A DNA stretch of 64,000 nt from Hymenobacter convexus (GTDB taxonomy: Bacteria > Bacteroidota > Bacteroidia > Cytophagales > Hymenobacteraceae): contig NZ_JAUQON010000004.1 in NCBI RefSeq assembly GCF_030580955.1, forward strand, positions 62,001 to 126,000, written 5' to 3'. Positions 26,480 through 36,200 of this stretch are shown here, piece by piece. The position numbers and the translations under genes are program-made. The notes under the pieces are model-generated. The model did not search any database. It was not told the DNA's origin and saw only the letters and a program-made list of their open reading frames with translations. Position 1 is the first letter of the stretch. Every line of letters starts with the position of its first letter.

Positions 26480-27787
26480 TTAGTTGTAGAGCTCTTCGAC
26501 TTCGGCCACCACGAAGGTGCTGCCGCCGATAAAAACGACATCGGCCGGTGTAGCGGCGGCCCGTGCGGCAGCCACGGCTGTCGCCACCGAGCCATACGCC
26601 TGTCCCGCCAACCCCAGCGCCGCGGCTTGCTCGGCCAGTTCGGCCGCCGGGAGTGCGCGGGGAATATTGGCCGCACAAAAGTAATAGGTTGCCTCGCGGG
26701 GCAGCAGTGCCAGCATACTGGCCACATCCTTGTCGTTCACGGTGCCAATGACGACGTGCAGGCGCTGGTGCGGCACGCGCTGGAGCTGGCGCATCACCAG
26801 GCCCAGGCCGGCGGCGTTGTGGCCGGTATCGCACACCACGAAGGGGCGCTGGCCGATGATGCTCCAGCGGCCGCGCAGCCCGGTGAGCTGGGTGACTTGC
26901 CGCAGGCCCGTCCGCACGGCCGCTTCGGTGAGGCGAAAGCCGAGGGCCCGCAGCTCATCAAGGGTGGCTAGCACCCCGGGCAGGTTGTATTGCTGGTAAT
27001 CGCCGGGCAGGCCCAGCTCGGCATTCGGGAGGTAGGGCCGGCCGTACTGCGTCACATTGAGCGGGCGCAGGCCGGTTTCCGGTGCGGGCTCTCCGGCAAA
27101 AGTGGCCCGGTAAATCTGGTCGGCAAAGACCAGATGGGAAAGCTTCGCCGCCGCCTCCCGCTCAAACACGGCGGCTACCTCCGGCTGCGACTGGCTCACC
27201 ACCACCGGCACCCCGGGCTTAATGATGCCCGCTTTTTCGCCCGCAATTTCGGGTAGGGTGTTGCCCAGCAAAGCCTGGTGGTCGAAGCTGATGTTGGTAA
27301 TGAGCGACACCAGCGGCGTAATGATGTTCGTGGAATCAAACCGGCCGCCGAGGCCCACTTCGATGATGGCGACATCCACCCGCTGCTCGGCGAAATAGGC
27401 AAAAGCCAGCGCCACACACATTTCAAAAAACGACGGCTGCACCTGCTCAAACAACGGCCGCCAGCGCGCTACCCATGCCACCAGATAATCCGACGGCAGT
27501 TCCTGCCCATTCACCCGGATGCGCTCGGTGAACTCGCGCAAGTGCGGCGAGGTATAGAGGCCCACTTTGTAGCCGGCCGCCTGCAAGGCAGCCGCCAGCA
27601 GGTGCGAGCTGCTGCCCTTGCCGTTGGTGCCGGCCACGTGCACGCTCCGAAACTTTCGCTCCGGATGACCTAGTGCTTCGGCCAGAGCCAAGGTGTTGCC
27701 CAGCCCCTTTTTGAAGCCCGCAGCCCCCACGCGCTGGAACATGGGCAGCTGTTCGTAGAGATAGGCAAGGGTTTCGGAATACGTCAC
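26480..27787 (-). CDS. folC: Folylpolyglutamate synthase / dihydrofolate synthase
   Basis: A 435-residue Mur-ligase-type enzyme that adds glutamate to dihydropteroate and folates using ATP. Motifs: HVAGTNGKGSSSHLLAAALQ (P-loop), GLYTSPHLREFTERI, EVGLGGRFDSTNII, TNISFDHQALLGNTL and, in the C-terminal domain, VVCDTGHNAAGLG. ATG start, normal length. It follows the TonB gene across a terminator hairpin at 27847, so it probably has its own transcript. Confidence 0.95.
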   Translation of the reverse strand: MTYSETLAYLYEQLPMFQRVGAAGFKKGLGNTLALAEALGHPERKFRSVHVAGTNGKGSSSHLLAAALQAAGYKVGLYTSPHLREFTERIRVNGQELPSDYLVAWVARWRPLFEQVQPSFFEMCVALAFAYFAEQRVDVAIIEVGLGGRFDSTNIITPLVSLITNISFDHQALLGNTLPEIAGEKAGIIKPGVPVVVSQSQPEVAAVFEREAAAKLSHLVFADQIYRATFAGEPAPETGLRPLNVTQYGRPYLPNAELGLPGDYQQYNLPGVLATLDELRALGFRLTEAAVRTGLRQVTQLTGLRGRWSIIGQRPFVVCDTGHNAAGLGLVMRQLQRVPHQRLHVVIGTVNDKDVASMLALLPREATYYFCAANIPRALPAAELAEQAAALGLAGQAYGSVATAVAAARAAATPADVVFIGGSTFVVAEVEELYN

Positions 27788-27846
27788 GGCACCAACCAGA
27801 TTAATGGATGAAAGCGCAAATTAAGCCCACCGCCTCTTAACCCCAC

Positions 27847-27888
27847 AAAAAAGCCCCGTGGCCTGCTTAGCAGACGACGGGGCTTTTT
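27847..27888. terminator. Terminator after tonB
   Basis: AAAAAAGCCCCGT pairs with ACGGGGCTTTTT, giving T-runs on either strand. It lies 18 bases after the stop of the TonB gene. Confidence 0.8.
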
Positions 27889-27905
27889 GCAGTTGAGAAT
27901 GCCGG

Positions 27906-28790
27906 TTAGCGAACGGTGAATTTGAAGGTGTAGAAACCTGTGGCACCACCGGCCGCGGCGTTGGTTTTAACGAAGTTGGCATCGAGTAGCTTGTCGCGGC
28001 ACAGCTTCTCCTGCGCCGCCGAAACGTTGCCCGACACTTTGGTAACAGCCAGCACTTCGCCGTCGTCCGAAATCTTAATCTTGAAGCGAATTTGCCCCGA
28101 GTTGTCGTCAACCGCTTCTACATTGGGCGTGTTTTCAAAGCGCCAGCCGCTCATCTCCAGGCCGCCGCTGCCGGGACTGCTGCCCGAGCCGCCGTGACCG
28201 GGCGCGCCGTACAGCGCCTTGGCATCGAGGGTGCCGTTGGGGTCGCCCTGGTCTCCCACGGCGCCGGGACGGTCGCCGTTGTTGTTGCCGGTGGGGGTGT
28301 TACTGCTGCCGTTCACGCCATTGCCGCCGCCGGTGGCACTGCCTTTGGGCGAGAAAGCGACGGCTACCTGCCGCTTGGGCTTGGGCGCCACTTTCACTTC
28401 CTCTTTGGGCGGCGCGGGCGTTTCAACGGGGGCTTCCGAAACGGGGCTTTCCTCGGCTTCGCTGGTAATGATTTTTTCCTGCGAGGGCGGCGTGGGGTCG
28501 GGCGTGGCAGCCGCGGCGGGGCGCGGCTGCGGGTCTGGGCTGGCGACGGGCGGGCGGCTATCCTCGCGGTTTTGCGAGTTATTGGCGGTGGCCATGCTCT
28601 GCACATTGCCCGAGCCCGCTTCGTCGAGACCGTAGTTCAGTTCCACACCATCGCCACCGCCCAGCGGGGCCAGCGGCGGATTCGGCCCTTTAAACACCAT
28701 GAAGATGAACAGCAGCAGCAGCACCCCGTGGACGACCAAGGTGCCAATCAGGCCTTCGCGGCGATGCGGTTCTTGATAGTCAATAGCCAT
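27906..28790 (-). CDS. TonB-like energy transducer
   Basis: A 294-residue inner-membrane protein. One transmembrane helix is near the N-terminus (GTLVVHGVLLLLFIFMVF, about 16-34, with the conserved His). A long Pro/Glu/Thr- and Gly/Asn-rich periplasmic stretch follows (about 60-210), with acidic PVSEAPVETPAPPKEE and the basic PKPKRQ. The C-terminal ~80 residues (GWRFENTPNVEAVDDNSG, IRFKIKISDDGEVLAVTKVS) resemble the TonB C-terminal fold. It transmits proton-motive force to outer-membrane receptors with ExbB and ExbD, encoded directly upstream on the same strand. Confidence 0.88.
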   Translation of the reverse strand: MAIDYQEPHRREGLIGTLVVHGVLLLLFIFMVFKGPNPPLAPLGGGDGVELNYGLDEAGSGNVQSMATANNSQNREDSRPPVASPDPQPRPAAAATPDPTPPSQEKIITSEAEESPVSEAPVETPAPPKEEVKVAPKPKRQVAVAFSPKGSATGGGNGVNGSSNTPTGNNNGDRPGAVGDQGDPNGTLDAKALYGAPGHGGSGSSPGSGGLEMSGWRFENTPNVEAVDDNSGQIRFKIKISDDGEVLAVTKVSGNVSAAQEKLCRDKLLDANFVKTNAAAGGATGFYTFKFTVR

Positions 28791-28799
28791 TCTGTTGGT

Positions 28800-28880
28800 A
28801 AGGAATGAAGCGTGTGGAATGAAGAATTACGGGTAAAAACGGAAGAAGATGGTTCTTCATTCCATGCGCTGCAATCTTCA
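28800..28880. repeat. Simple-word inverted repeat between exbD and tonB
   Basis: GGAATGAAG words on the left (28801, 28815) face CTTCATTCCATG and ATCTTCATT on the right, filling the whole gap between two co-oriented genes. Confidence 0.5.
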
Positions 28881-29300
28881 TTATTTGCCGGCGGCCTGCT
28901 GGGCCTGGGTGGCCATCACCATTTTCAGTTTTAGACGGTTGCCAACTTCCAGAATGTCAACCAGCTTCTGAACGTTCAACGAATTGTCGACCCGCAGTAC
29001 CACCGTGGGTTGCTCCTGGGTGGGCGCAGTGCCCACCAGAGCCACCAGTTCCGACTCGACAGAGGCTGGGTTTACCGGCTTTTTATTGACGTAGTACGTG
29101 CCCGCCGCATCCACCGAAATGGTGATGGGCTGCTTCATCACCTGCTTGCTGGACTTGGCATTGGGTAGCAACAGCTTGATGACGTTGGGATTAACCAACG
29201 TCGACGCAATCAGAAAGAACAGCATCAGGAAGAACATGATGTCGTTCATGGCCCCGGTTTCGACGTGCGAGGTGAGGCGATGGCGGCGGGAAAGATTCAT
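28881..29300 (-). CDS. exbD: Biopolymer transporter ExbD/TolR
   Basis: A 139-residue inner-membrane protein. It has a short cytoplasmic N-terminus (MNLSRRHRLTSHVETGAMND), one transmembrane helix (IMFFLMLFFLIASTLV) with the proton-path Asp just before it, and a periplasmic domain (TISVDAAGTYYVNKKPV, VVLRVDNSLNVQKLVDILEV). It assembles with the ExbB pentamer to power TonB. Flanked on both sides by word-repeat hairpins in the intergenic gaps. Confidence 0.93.
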   Translation of the reverse strand: MNLSRRHRLTSHVETGAMNDIMFFLMLFFLIASTLVNPNVIKLLLPNAKSSKQVMKQPITISVDAAGTYYVNKKPVNPASVESELVALVGTAPTQEQPTVVLRVDNSLNVQKLVDILEVGNRLKLKMVMATQAQQAAGK

Positions 29301-29311
29301 AACCGGTTTAG

Positions 29312-29412
29312 TTATGAGTTAAAAGTTAAGAGTTAGGAGTTAAAAATTGGCTTAGCTTATCGAGACGATATGCGCAATGCCAATTCTTAACTCCTAACTC
29401 TTAACTTTTAAC
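29312..29412. repeat. Simple-word inverted repeat between exbB and exbD
   Basis: GAGTTAAAAGTTAAGAGTTA and GGAGTTAAAA on the left face TTCTTAACTCCTAACTCTTA and ACTTTTAACTCC on the right. The arms are near-perfect reverse complements about 40 bases long around a ~35-base loop. Confidence 0.7.
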
Positions 29413-29416
29413 TCCT

Positions 29417-30109
29417 TTAGTTGTCCTGCAGGATATCCATGAATTCGATGGCCGAGTTTTCCATGCGGAAAACCATGCGCTCGACGAGAATGCTCAGCCA
29501 GTGGTAGCCCACGTGGGCGATGATGCCGACGATGAGGCCCGTGGCCGAGGTCACCAGCTTCACATACAAGCCGTCGGCCACCTGCGGAATGCCGAACTCC
29601 TTGGTGGCGGCAATGGAGTAGAAAATCTTGATAACCCCGATGATGGTACCCACGAAGCCAATCATAGGCGCAATGCCGGCGATGATGCCCAGAATGCTGA
29701 TGTTTTTCTCGAGGCGCGCAATTTCAATCTTGCCCACGTTTTCCACGCTGGTCTCGATTTCCTTCAGCGGCAGACCGATGCGGCGCAGGCCCTTCTCCAC
29801 CATGCGGGCCAGCGGCGAGGCCGTTTGGGCGCAGAGCAATTTGGCGCCGGCCAGGTCGCCTTTTACCATGAGCGAACGGATGCCGTTCATGAAGGTGTCG
29901 GGGTCGCCGGCGGCGCGGCGGATGGTGAAGTAGCGCTCGATGATGATGTAGACCGACAGGATGGACAAGGCCACCAGCGGAATCATAATCAGGCCGCCGC
30001 GCATGAGCAGGTCGATAACCGGGACGCTGGTATCGGCAACCGGAGCAGTCGCAACAGTGGTAGCAGTATCGACAGCGGCGGGCGCCACTTGCAGGAGGAA
30101 TGCGGACAT
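29417..30109 (-). CDS. exbB: MotA/TolQ/ExbB proton channel protein
   Basis: A 230-residue inner-membrane protein with three transmembrane segments: about 32-54 (GGLIMIPLVALSILSVYIII), about 135-158 (ISILGIIAGIAPMIGFVGTI) and about 183-205 (VTSATGLIVGIIAHVGYHWL). The conserved APMIGFVGTIIGVIKIF and the Thr/Ser of helix 3 line the proton path. It pairs with the ExbD encoded downstream. It begins 8 bases after the HU-SPOR gene's position on the other side, so the genes are tightly packed. Confidence 0.93.
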   Translation of the reverse strand: MSAFLLQVAPAAVDTATTVATAPVADTSVPVIDLLMRGGLIMIPLVALSILSVYIIIERYFTIRRAAGDPDTFMNGIRSLMVKGDLAGAKLLCAQTASPLARMVEKGLRRIGLPLKEIETSVENVGKIEIARLEKNISILGIIAGIAPMIGFVGTIIGVIKIFYSIAATKEFGIPQVADGLYVKLVTSATGLIVGIIAHVGYHWLSILVERMVFRMENSAIEFMDILQDN

Positions 30110-30117
30110 GCGGGAAA

Positions 30118-31359
30118 TTAGAATTTCAGGGTGTTGTAATCGCAGTGCGTGCTGATGCGCAGGCGCTGGGCTTCGCGCTGGGCCGAAGCCAGGTCGGGGT
30201 AGTTGCCGGCCGTGAGGCGGAACAGGCGGCTGCCCGGGTACGGCAGGATGACCTGCGTCTGGTGGCCCGTGCGCGCCAGTACTTTTCGGCCTTTCTCAGC
30301 GTTGGCCAGGCTGCCATAGGCACCGGCAATGACGTAGTAACGGCCGGTGCGGGTTTTAATTGTCGTGCTGGTGGCCGCCACGGGTGCTTTAGCTACCGGC
30401 GCCACAGGCTTGGCTACAGCAGCCGGGGCCTTCGTAGCGGGCGGAGTTACGGCAATATCCGTCGGCGTGGCGGTGGCCGGGGCCTCCGCTTTGACAGGAG
30501 CAGCTACTTTGGGAGCAGCAACCGTTTCGGCAGCGGCCGGGGAAGCCGTGGCCGGAGCGGCCGTGGCCGGCATTTCGGGCACGGCGGCGCTGGGCGTGGT
30601 TGGGCTAGGCTGGGCGGGGCCGGATGTACTTTCCACGGGCGTCATACCTTCCGATACCAAGGGGCTGTCCCCGAAATTATGCTGCCCTAGCGTGGCCTGC
30701 TGCGGCTCTGAAACAGGCGAAACGGGCGTGGCGGCACTTTGCAGCCACTGTACTTTGGGAAGCTGCACCTGCCAGCGGGAAGCCACGTAGTCCCGGTTTT
30801 GCAGGAACTGGTAATTGGCCAGGATGACCAAGGCAGCCACTACCGCAATAATGCCCCCCGGGAGCAGGCGGGCCAGCCGGGTGCGCCGGGCCCCAGCGCC
30901 CCGCAGAGCCGGCTGTGCCTGTTTGGGCCGCGCGTTGGCGGCCCGCACGGGGCGGGCTACCAGCTCGGGCAGCCCAAACGCAGAAGCCAACAGGTTGTCG
31001 GTGCCGGTGTACTCAAAAGCCAGCCCGCGGCCGGCGGCCCGCCGGAAAACACCGATGCCCGGCAACTCGGTGCGGTTGGTTTCATCGAGTTCCTGCTTGA
31101 GGTTGGCCACGGCGGCACGCACGGCTTCGCGGGCTTGGGCAATGGATAGGCCCAGGTGCTGGCTGAGAGCATCGACGAGCAGGCCGTCGTTGCGGGTCAG
31201 GGCCTGGTTGAAGGCCACCAATTTCGAAGGCGGGCTCAAGGCTTGGCGGCCGGGCTGCACCCGCGCCGACGATGCATCGGCCACCAAGCCCCCAAAATCC
31301 GGAATAATCACGCAGTCGTGGTCACGGAGCAAGGGACGGATGTGGTCGGCTAGATGCAT
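30118..31359 (-). CDS. HU-CCDC81-like and SPOR domain membrane protein
   Basis: A 413-residue single-span protein. Residues 1-125 resemble the HU/CCDC81 DNA-binding fold (ADHIRPLLRDHDCVIIPDFG, LVAFNQALTRNDGLLVDALS, TELPGIGVFRR). A transmembrane helix lies at about 172-195 (PGGIIAVVAALVILANYQFL). A long Ala/Pro/Thr linker (about 215-335) leads to a C-terminal SPOR domain (YYVIAGAYGSLANAEKGRKV, FRLTAGNYPDLASAQREAQR), which binds denuded septal peptidoglycan. The same architecture is known in Bacteroidota. It precedes exbB, with only 8 bases between them. A link between nucleoid and septal wall is an attractive but untested inference. Confidence 0.88.
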   Translation of the reverse strand: MHLADHIRPLLRDHDCVIIPDFGGLVADASSARVQPGRQALSPPSKLVAFNQALTRNDGLLVDALSQHLGLSIAQAREAVRAAVANLKQELDETNRTELPGIGVFRRAAGRGLAFEYTGTDNLLASAFGLPELVARPVRAANARPKQAQPALRGAGARRTRLARLLPGGIIAVVAALVILANYQFLQNRDYVASRWQVQLPKVQWLQSAATPVSPVSEPQQATLGQHNFGDSPLVSEGMTPVESTSGPAQPSPTTPSAAVPEMPATAAPATASPAAAETVAAPKVAAPVKAEAPATATPTDIAVTPPATKAPAAVAKPVAPVAKAPVAATSTTIKTRTGRYYVIAGAYGSLANAEKGRKVLARTGHQTQVILPYPGSRLFRLTAGNYPDLASAQREAQRLRISTHCDYNTLKF

Positions 31360-31361
31360 TT

Positions 31362-31462
31362 TATCAATTAAGAGTTATGAGTTAAATGTTATGATTTAAA
31401 AACCTAGTGTTTAATGCGTTAACCGCTATCAAACTTTTGAATTTCAACTTATAACTCTTAAC
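31362..31462. repeat. Simple-word inverted repeat between outer-membrane barrel gene and HU-SPOR gene
   Basis: ATTAAGAGTTATGAGTTAAA on the left faces TTATAACTCTTAACTTAAAA on the right, with AT-rich sequence between. The words differ from but resemble those at 29312. Confidence 0.6.
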
Positions 31463-33250
31463 TTAAAACGTATAGCTCGCGCCGCCAATGACGTTGATGC
31501 CCTTCACCGGATAGCCGTAGAAGCGCTGGTATTGGCGGTTTGCGAGGTTATTACCCATTGCAAAGATGGATATTTTTGGCGTAATGCGGTAATCGGCGCG
31601 CAGATTCAGGTCGATAATCGGGTCGGTGGCGCGGTAGAAATCGGCCACCCGGGAGGCGCCGGGCGTGGCAGCCGGCCGGTAACTGATACCGTAGCTTGCC
31701 GAGTAGAAATAGCCTTCTACGCCAATCATCAGCTTTTCAAACACATTGTAGGTCCCGAATACCGAGCCCTGAAATTCGGGACGGTGGAAGGGCTGCGGCA
31801 GGTTTTTAAGCGCGTACTTATTGTAGTCCATCCGCGTGCCGAGGCGAAACTTCTCTGCCGCGTTGTAGAGCAGCTCACCGTGGATATTGAGCACGCCGGT
31901 GGCGTTCTGGTCATACACTAGGTCAAAGCGCGTGGGGTCGATGGGGTTGTTGGCGTAGAAGTACAGGTTACGGTCGCGGGCGTAGGTGGCCTTCACGTTG
32001 AACTCCAGGCCACGGGCCGGCGTGGACGTGAAACCGGCATAAACTGTGGGGCCGCGGTGGGTATCGGCCACGTTCAGGCCGCGGTTCAACCAGGGGTTTT
32101 CGGTGCTCAGGTCGTAGCGCGTCACGCGTTGCAGGGCGCCGCCCAGGCCAGCGTACACCATAAATTTTTCGGGCTCGATGGTATAGCCCAAGCGCACAGC
32201 CGGGTAAATCACGCCTTTGCTCACGCTGGTAGCCGTGTCGGAGGAATAGCCCACGGTGGCGCCGACTGAGAAGGCAATGTTGTTGCGCAGGAACTCGTAG
32301 GCCGGCGTGGCCTGCACAAAGGTGCGGGCCCGGGTTTGCTGGGCGGTGGGGGCCGGCTGCAGGCGGGTAGCCGGCGGTAGGTCTTTTTCAGAGATAAAGG
32401 AAGCGTCGGCATTGACGGTAATCCGGCTCGACTCACCCAGCGCATATCCGACTTTGGCATTCAGCCGCACATCGTTTTCATTGGCCGAAAAAATGTCGCT
32501 CCAGTAGCGGTAGCCGATGCTGGCGTCATATTGCAACACCTGCTCGGGGTCGCGGTTGTGGGCGTAGGCCTTCACGCCGAAGCGGTTGAACACCTGCTTG
32601 ATGTCGCCGTTTTCGGGCGTGGCGAAGGTCGCGCCGTTGGCCGCTTTCTCGTAGCCGTAGAAATTGTACCGCTCGCGGCCCAGGTCCAGGTTGGCGCCGA
32701 AGGCCGCGGTGCCGCGGTAGATTTCGCCCATGAGGTGGGCGCTGGTTTCGGCCACGCCGGAGTTCTTGCCATCCACCGGCCCGTTCAGGGAGTTGACGTG
32801 CTTCACGTCGAGGCCGTAGGCGTGGTCGGTGTTGCGGGTGCTATGGAAATAGCCGCGCCCGTAAAACGTGCCGTAATTGCCGATGCCCACCTTCACGAGG
32901 TTGCCGGTGAGCGGCGTGGGCTCCTCGGCCCGAATGGTCAGCACTTTCACCGAGGGGTTGAGTCGGTCGGCGGGCAGGCGGAAATCCGGGAAGGTGTAGG
33001 CCACTTTGCGCTCCATGGGCGGCGGCGTCGGCAGAGTGATTTTGTTGAAGTTGCGCGTGGCTTCGGGCAGCTGGTTCACCCGCTCTTTCACGATTTCAAT
33101 CTCGGCTTCTTCAATTTTGCCCGTGCTCTTGGGCTTAGTGGGCTGAGCCAAGGCGGCCGGCGCCGCACCGGCTACCAGCACCGCGGCCAGGGCCCAGCCC
33201 GCGCCCCGGCGGGCTTTGGGCAAGTTATTTTTATTTGACAAACGCTTCAT
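31463..33250 (-). CDS. Outer-membrane beta-barrel protein, TonB-receptor-like without plug
   Basis: A 595-residue protein. The ATG at 33250 (MKRLSNKNNLPKARR) gives a signal peptide with AGWALAAVLVAGAAPAALAQ. No plug signature is seen. Instead residues 30-110 form a charged linker (EIEIVKERVNQLPEATRNF) before a barrel of alternating aromatic strands (NLVKVGIGNYGTFYGRGYFH, GYALGESSRITVNADASFIS) ending VIGGASYTF. The barrel resembles the receptor barrels of TonB-dependent proteins. It sits between a large periplasmic TPR gene and HU-SPOR/ExbBD/TonB on the same strand, an arrangement I recall as common in Bacteroidota. Cargo unknown. Confidence 0.8.
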   Translation of the reverse strand: MKRLSNKNNLPKARRGAGWALAAVLVAGAAPAALAQPTKPKSTGKIEEAEIEIVKERVNQLPEATRNFNKITLPTPPPMERKVAYTFPDFRLPADRLNPSVKVLTIRAEEPTPLTGNLVKVGIGNYGTFYGRGYFHSTRNTDHAYGLDVKHVNSLNGPVDGKNSGVAETSAHLMGEIYRGTAAFGANLDLGRERYNFYGYEKAANGATFATPENGDIKQVFNRFGVKAYAHNRDPEQVLQYDASIGYRYWSDIFSANENDVRLNAKVGYALGESSRITVNADASFISEKDLPPATRLQPAPTAQQTRARTFVQATPAYEFLRNNIAFSVGATVGYSSDTATSVSKGVIYPAVRLGYTIEPEKFMVYAGLGGALQRVTRYDLSTENPWLNRGLNVADTHRGPTVYAGFTSTPARGLEFNVKATYARDRNLYFYANNPIDPTRFDLVYDQNATGVLNIHGELLYNAAEKFRLGTRMDYNKYALKNLPQPFHRPEFQGSVFGTYNVFEKLMIGVEGYFYSASYGISYRPAATPGASRVADFYRATDPIIDLNLRADYRITPKISIFAMGNNLANRQYQRFYGYPVKGINVIGGASYTF

Positions 33251-33286
33251 CAGCAAATGATTAGTCAATGAGAAAATACGCCGGGC

Positions 33287-36200
33287 TTAGCGCTGGGTAG
33301 CCGTGTCGGCCGGGGCCGTGGTAGTACCGCGCAGGTTGGAGCGGGGCACGGTGGTTTTGCCCTTGGCCGGCGCGGGCGGGGTGGCGGGCTTGGTGGCCGG
33401 GGTGGCGGCTTTGGTTGGCGCCGGGGCTTTGGCCGGTGTTTTGGCGGGCGCCTTGGGGGTTGGCTTCACGGGCTCGGTTTCCTCGGGCTGGTCGGCGCCG
33501 AGGGTTTTGAGGCGCTGCTTGGCGGCTTCGAGCACTTCGGCCACCGGGAAGTTATTGTCGACGAGCGAGTTCAGCGTGCCGCGGGCCTGGAAGTTGTCGC
33601 CCTCGGCTGCGTACACGTCGGCCACCAGCAGGAAGGCCCGGCCCTGCCACAGCGGGTAACTGCTGAAGTTGGAATTTACTTTCAGGGCCGCGGCGATGGC
33701 TTCCTCGTTTTTCTTTTGCTTGAAGAGCGTCTGGGCCAGGAAATACTGGGCTTCGGCGCCGTTCACGTCGTTGGGCGCGGCGGCCACGGCGGCGGCCAGC
33801 TCAGTAGCGGCCTGGTCGTAGCTTTCGGCGCGGTAGCTGGCCTTGCCCAGGTAAAGCAGGGCCGAATTGGTGGCGTTGGCGGTGGCGCCGGCCTGGGCGC
33901 GCAGTTCCTCGGCCACGCGGCGGGTACCGGGGTAGTCGCCGGCTTCGTAAAGGCTGCGCATCTGGCCGAGGGTGGCGTTGGCCACTTCGCGGCGGTTGGT
34001 GCTGGCCCCGCGCAGGCGCTCGTAGTACTTGGCGGCCTCGGCGTAGTTCTTGTTTTCGTATTCGAGGTCGGCCAGGCGGCCCACGGCGCGGTTCACGAAT
34101 TCGCTTTTGCCTTCGGTCACCACGTCGCGCAGGCGGGTCAGGCCCTGCTGCTTGTCGCCGGTTTTCACGTAGGAATCGGCCAGGAAGAACCGGGCATCGG
34201 GCCCTAGGGCCGACTGTGGGTATTGCTTCAAGTACGACTCCAGGCGCAGGATGGCGGGCTTGTATTTCTCAGCCAGATACAAAGACTTGGCTGCTTCAAA
34301 CTCCACGCTTTCGGTGGCCTTGCTGTCGGGGTTTTGAATCTTGAACGACGCCAGGGCCGCGTCAAACTCCTCCGTGCGGCCCAGGGCCGTGAGGCTTTCC
34401 TGTAGGCTGTAAATGGCCTGCGCGGCGGCCTCGCTGCGCGGGTAATCAGCCAGCACTTTCTGGAAGTCGAGCACGGCCTTGTCCTGCTGCTGCAGGTTGG
34501 CATACGATACGCCGCGCTTCTGCAGGGCCTGCGGCAGCAGCGGGCTGTTGGGCCGGTTGGCAATCAGCTTCGAGAACCCGTCAACGGCCGGCTGGTACTC
34601 GCCCGCCTCAAAGGACAGCTGCGCCTGCTGGAACACGGCGTCCTCGGCGTAGCGCGAGTTGGGGCTGCTTTTGAGCAGCGCGGCCAGCGTGCTGTTGGCT
34701 TCGTCACGGCGGCCCATTAGGCCCAGCGTGCGGCCCTTCTGGTAGTAGGCGTAGTCCTTATCGGCCGCGTTAGCCGTGATGACTTTGTCGTAGAGCGTCA
34801 GGGCCTGCGCGTAGCTTTTCGACACGTAGTAAGTATCGGCCAGGCGCAGGGTGGCGTCGTAGTAGTTGGGGTCGTCGGACTTGGCCGCGTCGTCGTTCAG
34901 GAAAGCGTTGAACTGCGGACGGGCCTTGTCGTACTGCTTGGTGTTGTAGTAGGCGTAGCCCAGGCCGTAGCGGGCCTTTTGCTCGAAGTCCTTTTCCTCG
35001 GGGCTCACGCCGCCCTGCCGGGCCGAGCGGGCTGCCGCCACGTAAGCCGTAATGGCATCCGGGTACTTTTGGCCCACGCTGAAAATCTCGCCGCGCAGCA
35101 CTTGCGCCGCCGCGCGCAAAGCATCGTCCGAAGGGAATTTCAGCGACTTGTCCAGCAGCGGCAGCGCCTCGGCGTAGTTGCCATTGTTGTAGAGCGTGGC
35201 GGCCTGCGAGTAGGCCACGCGCTGGTAGGTGGCGTCGAGTTGGGCGCTGCGGTCGTCAATGCTTTCAAGGTAGGTCAGCGCTTGGTTGTAGTCGGTTGAA
35301 GACAGGAAGCTCTTGCTCAGCAAATCATCCACCACCGGCTGGTTTTTCGAGCGCGGAAACTTCTTGCGGAAGTCGCGCAGCACGGCAATCACCTCGGGCA
35401 AATTACCCAGCTCGTACTGCACCTGGCCCAGCTTGAGCGTGGCGTTTTCGGCAATGCCCTTGTCGAATGTCGACTGCCGGGCGGCGTCAAAGGCTGTCAC
35501 GGCCTGGGGCTTCTGGTTGGTCTGGATGTAGCTCAAGCCTAAGTGGTAAGCGGCATTCTGGCCCAGCGAGTCACGCCGCACGGCCACGTTGCGCAGGCTG
35601 GCGATGGCACCCTTGAAGTCGCCCATCTTGTAGTTGGCGAAACCAATCTTATACTCCAGCGCCGGCTCGATTTTGCCTTTATGCAGGACGGCGTACTTGT
35701 CAAAGTTCTCGGCCGCTTCCTTGTACTGCCCTTTCTGGTAATAGGCGTCGCCGAGCAGCAACTGAATCTCGTCAGCATTTTGCGGCGGCGGGGTGTCCTG
35801 CAGCGACTTGGTGGCGTAGGTGATGAGGCCGTCGTAGTTGCCCTCGCGGTAATAAATCTGGGTCATTACGGCCGGCACAACGGGCTTGTAGGCATCGTTT
35901 TGCCCGGCCACGGAAAGGTCGGCGCGGGCGGCGGCGTAGTCGCCGGCGCGGTAGCCCAGGTAGCCGGCGTAGTAAGAGCTGGCGTACTTGTACTGGCTCT
36001 GCACCTGCTTGTTGCGGTCGAAGAGCAGGCGGGCTTTTTCGTAGTCCTTCTGCTCGAAGTAGCTGTAGCCCAACTTGAAATCCGACTCGGCGCGCTGGTC
36101 GTTGCTCAGGTTGTCGGGCGCTACTTTGGCGAAGTAGCGGATGGCCGACTCGTAGTTTTTCTGGTCGAAGTAAAACTTCCCCAGTTCGAAATAGGCCGAG

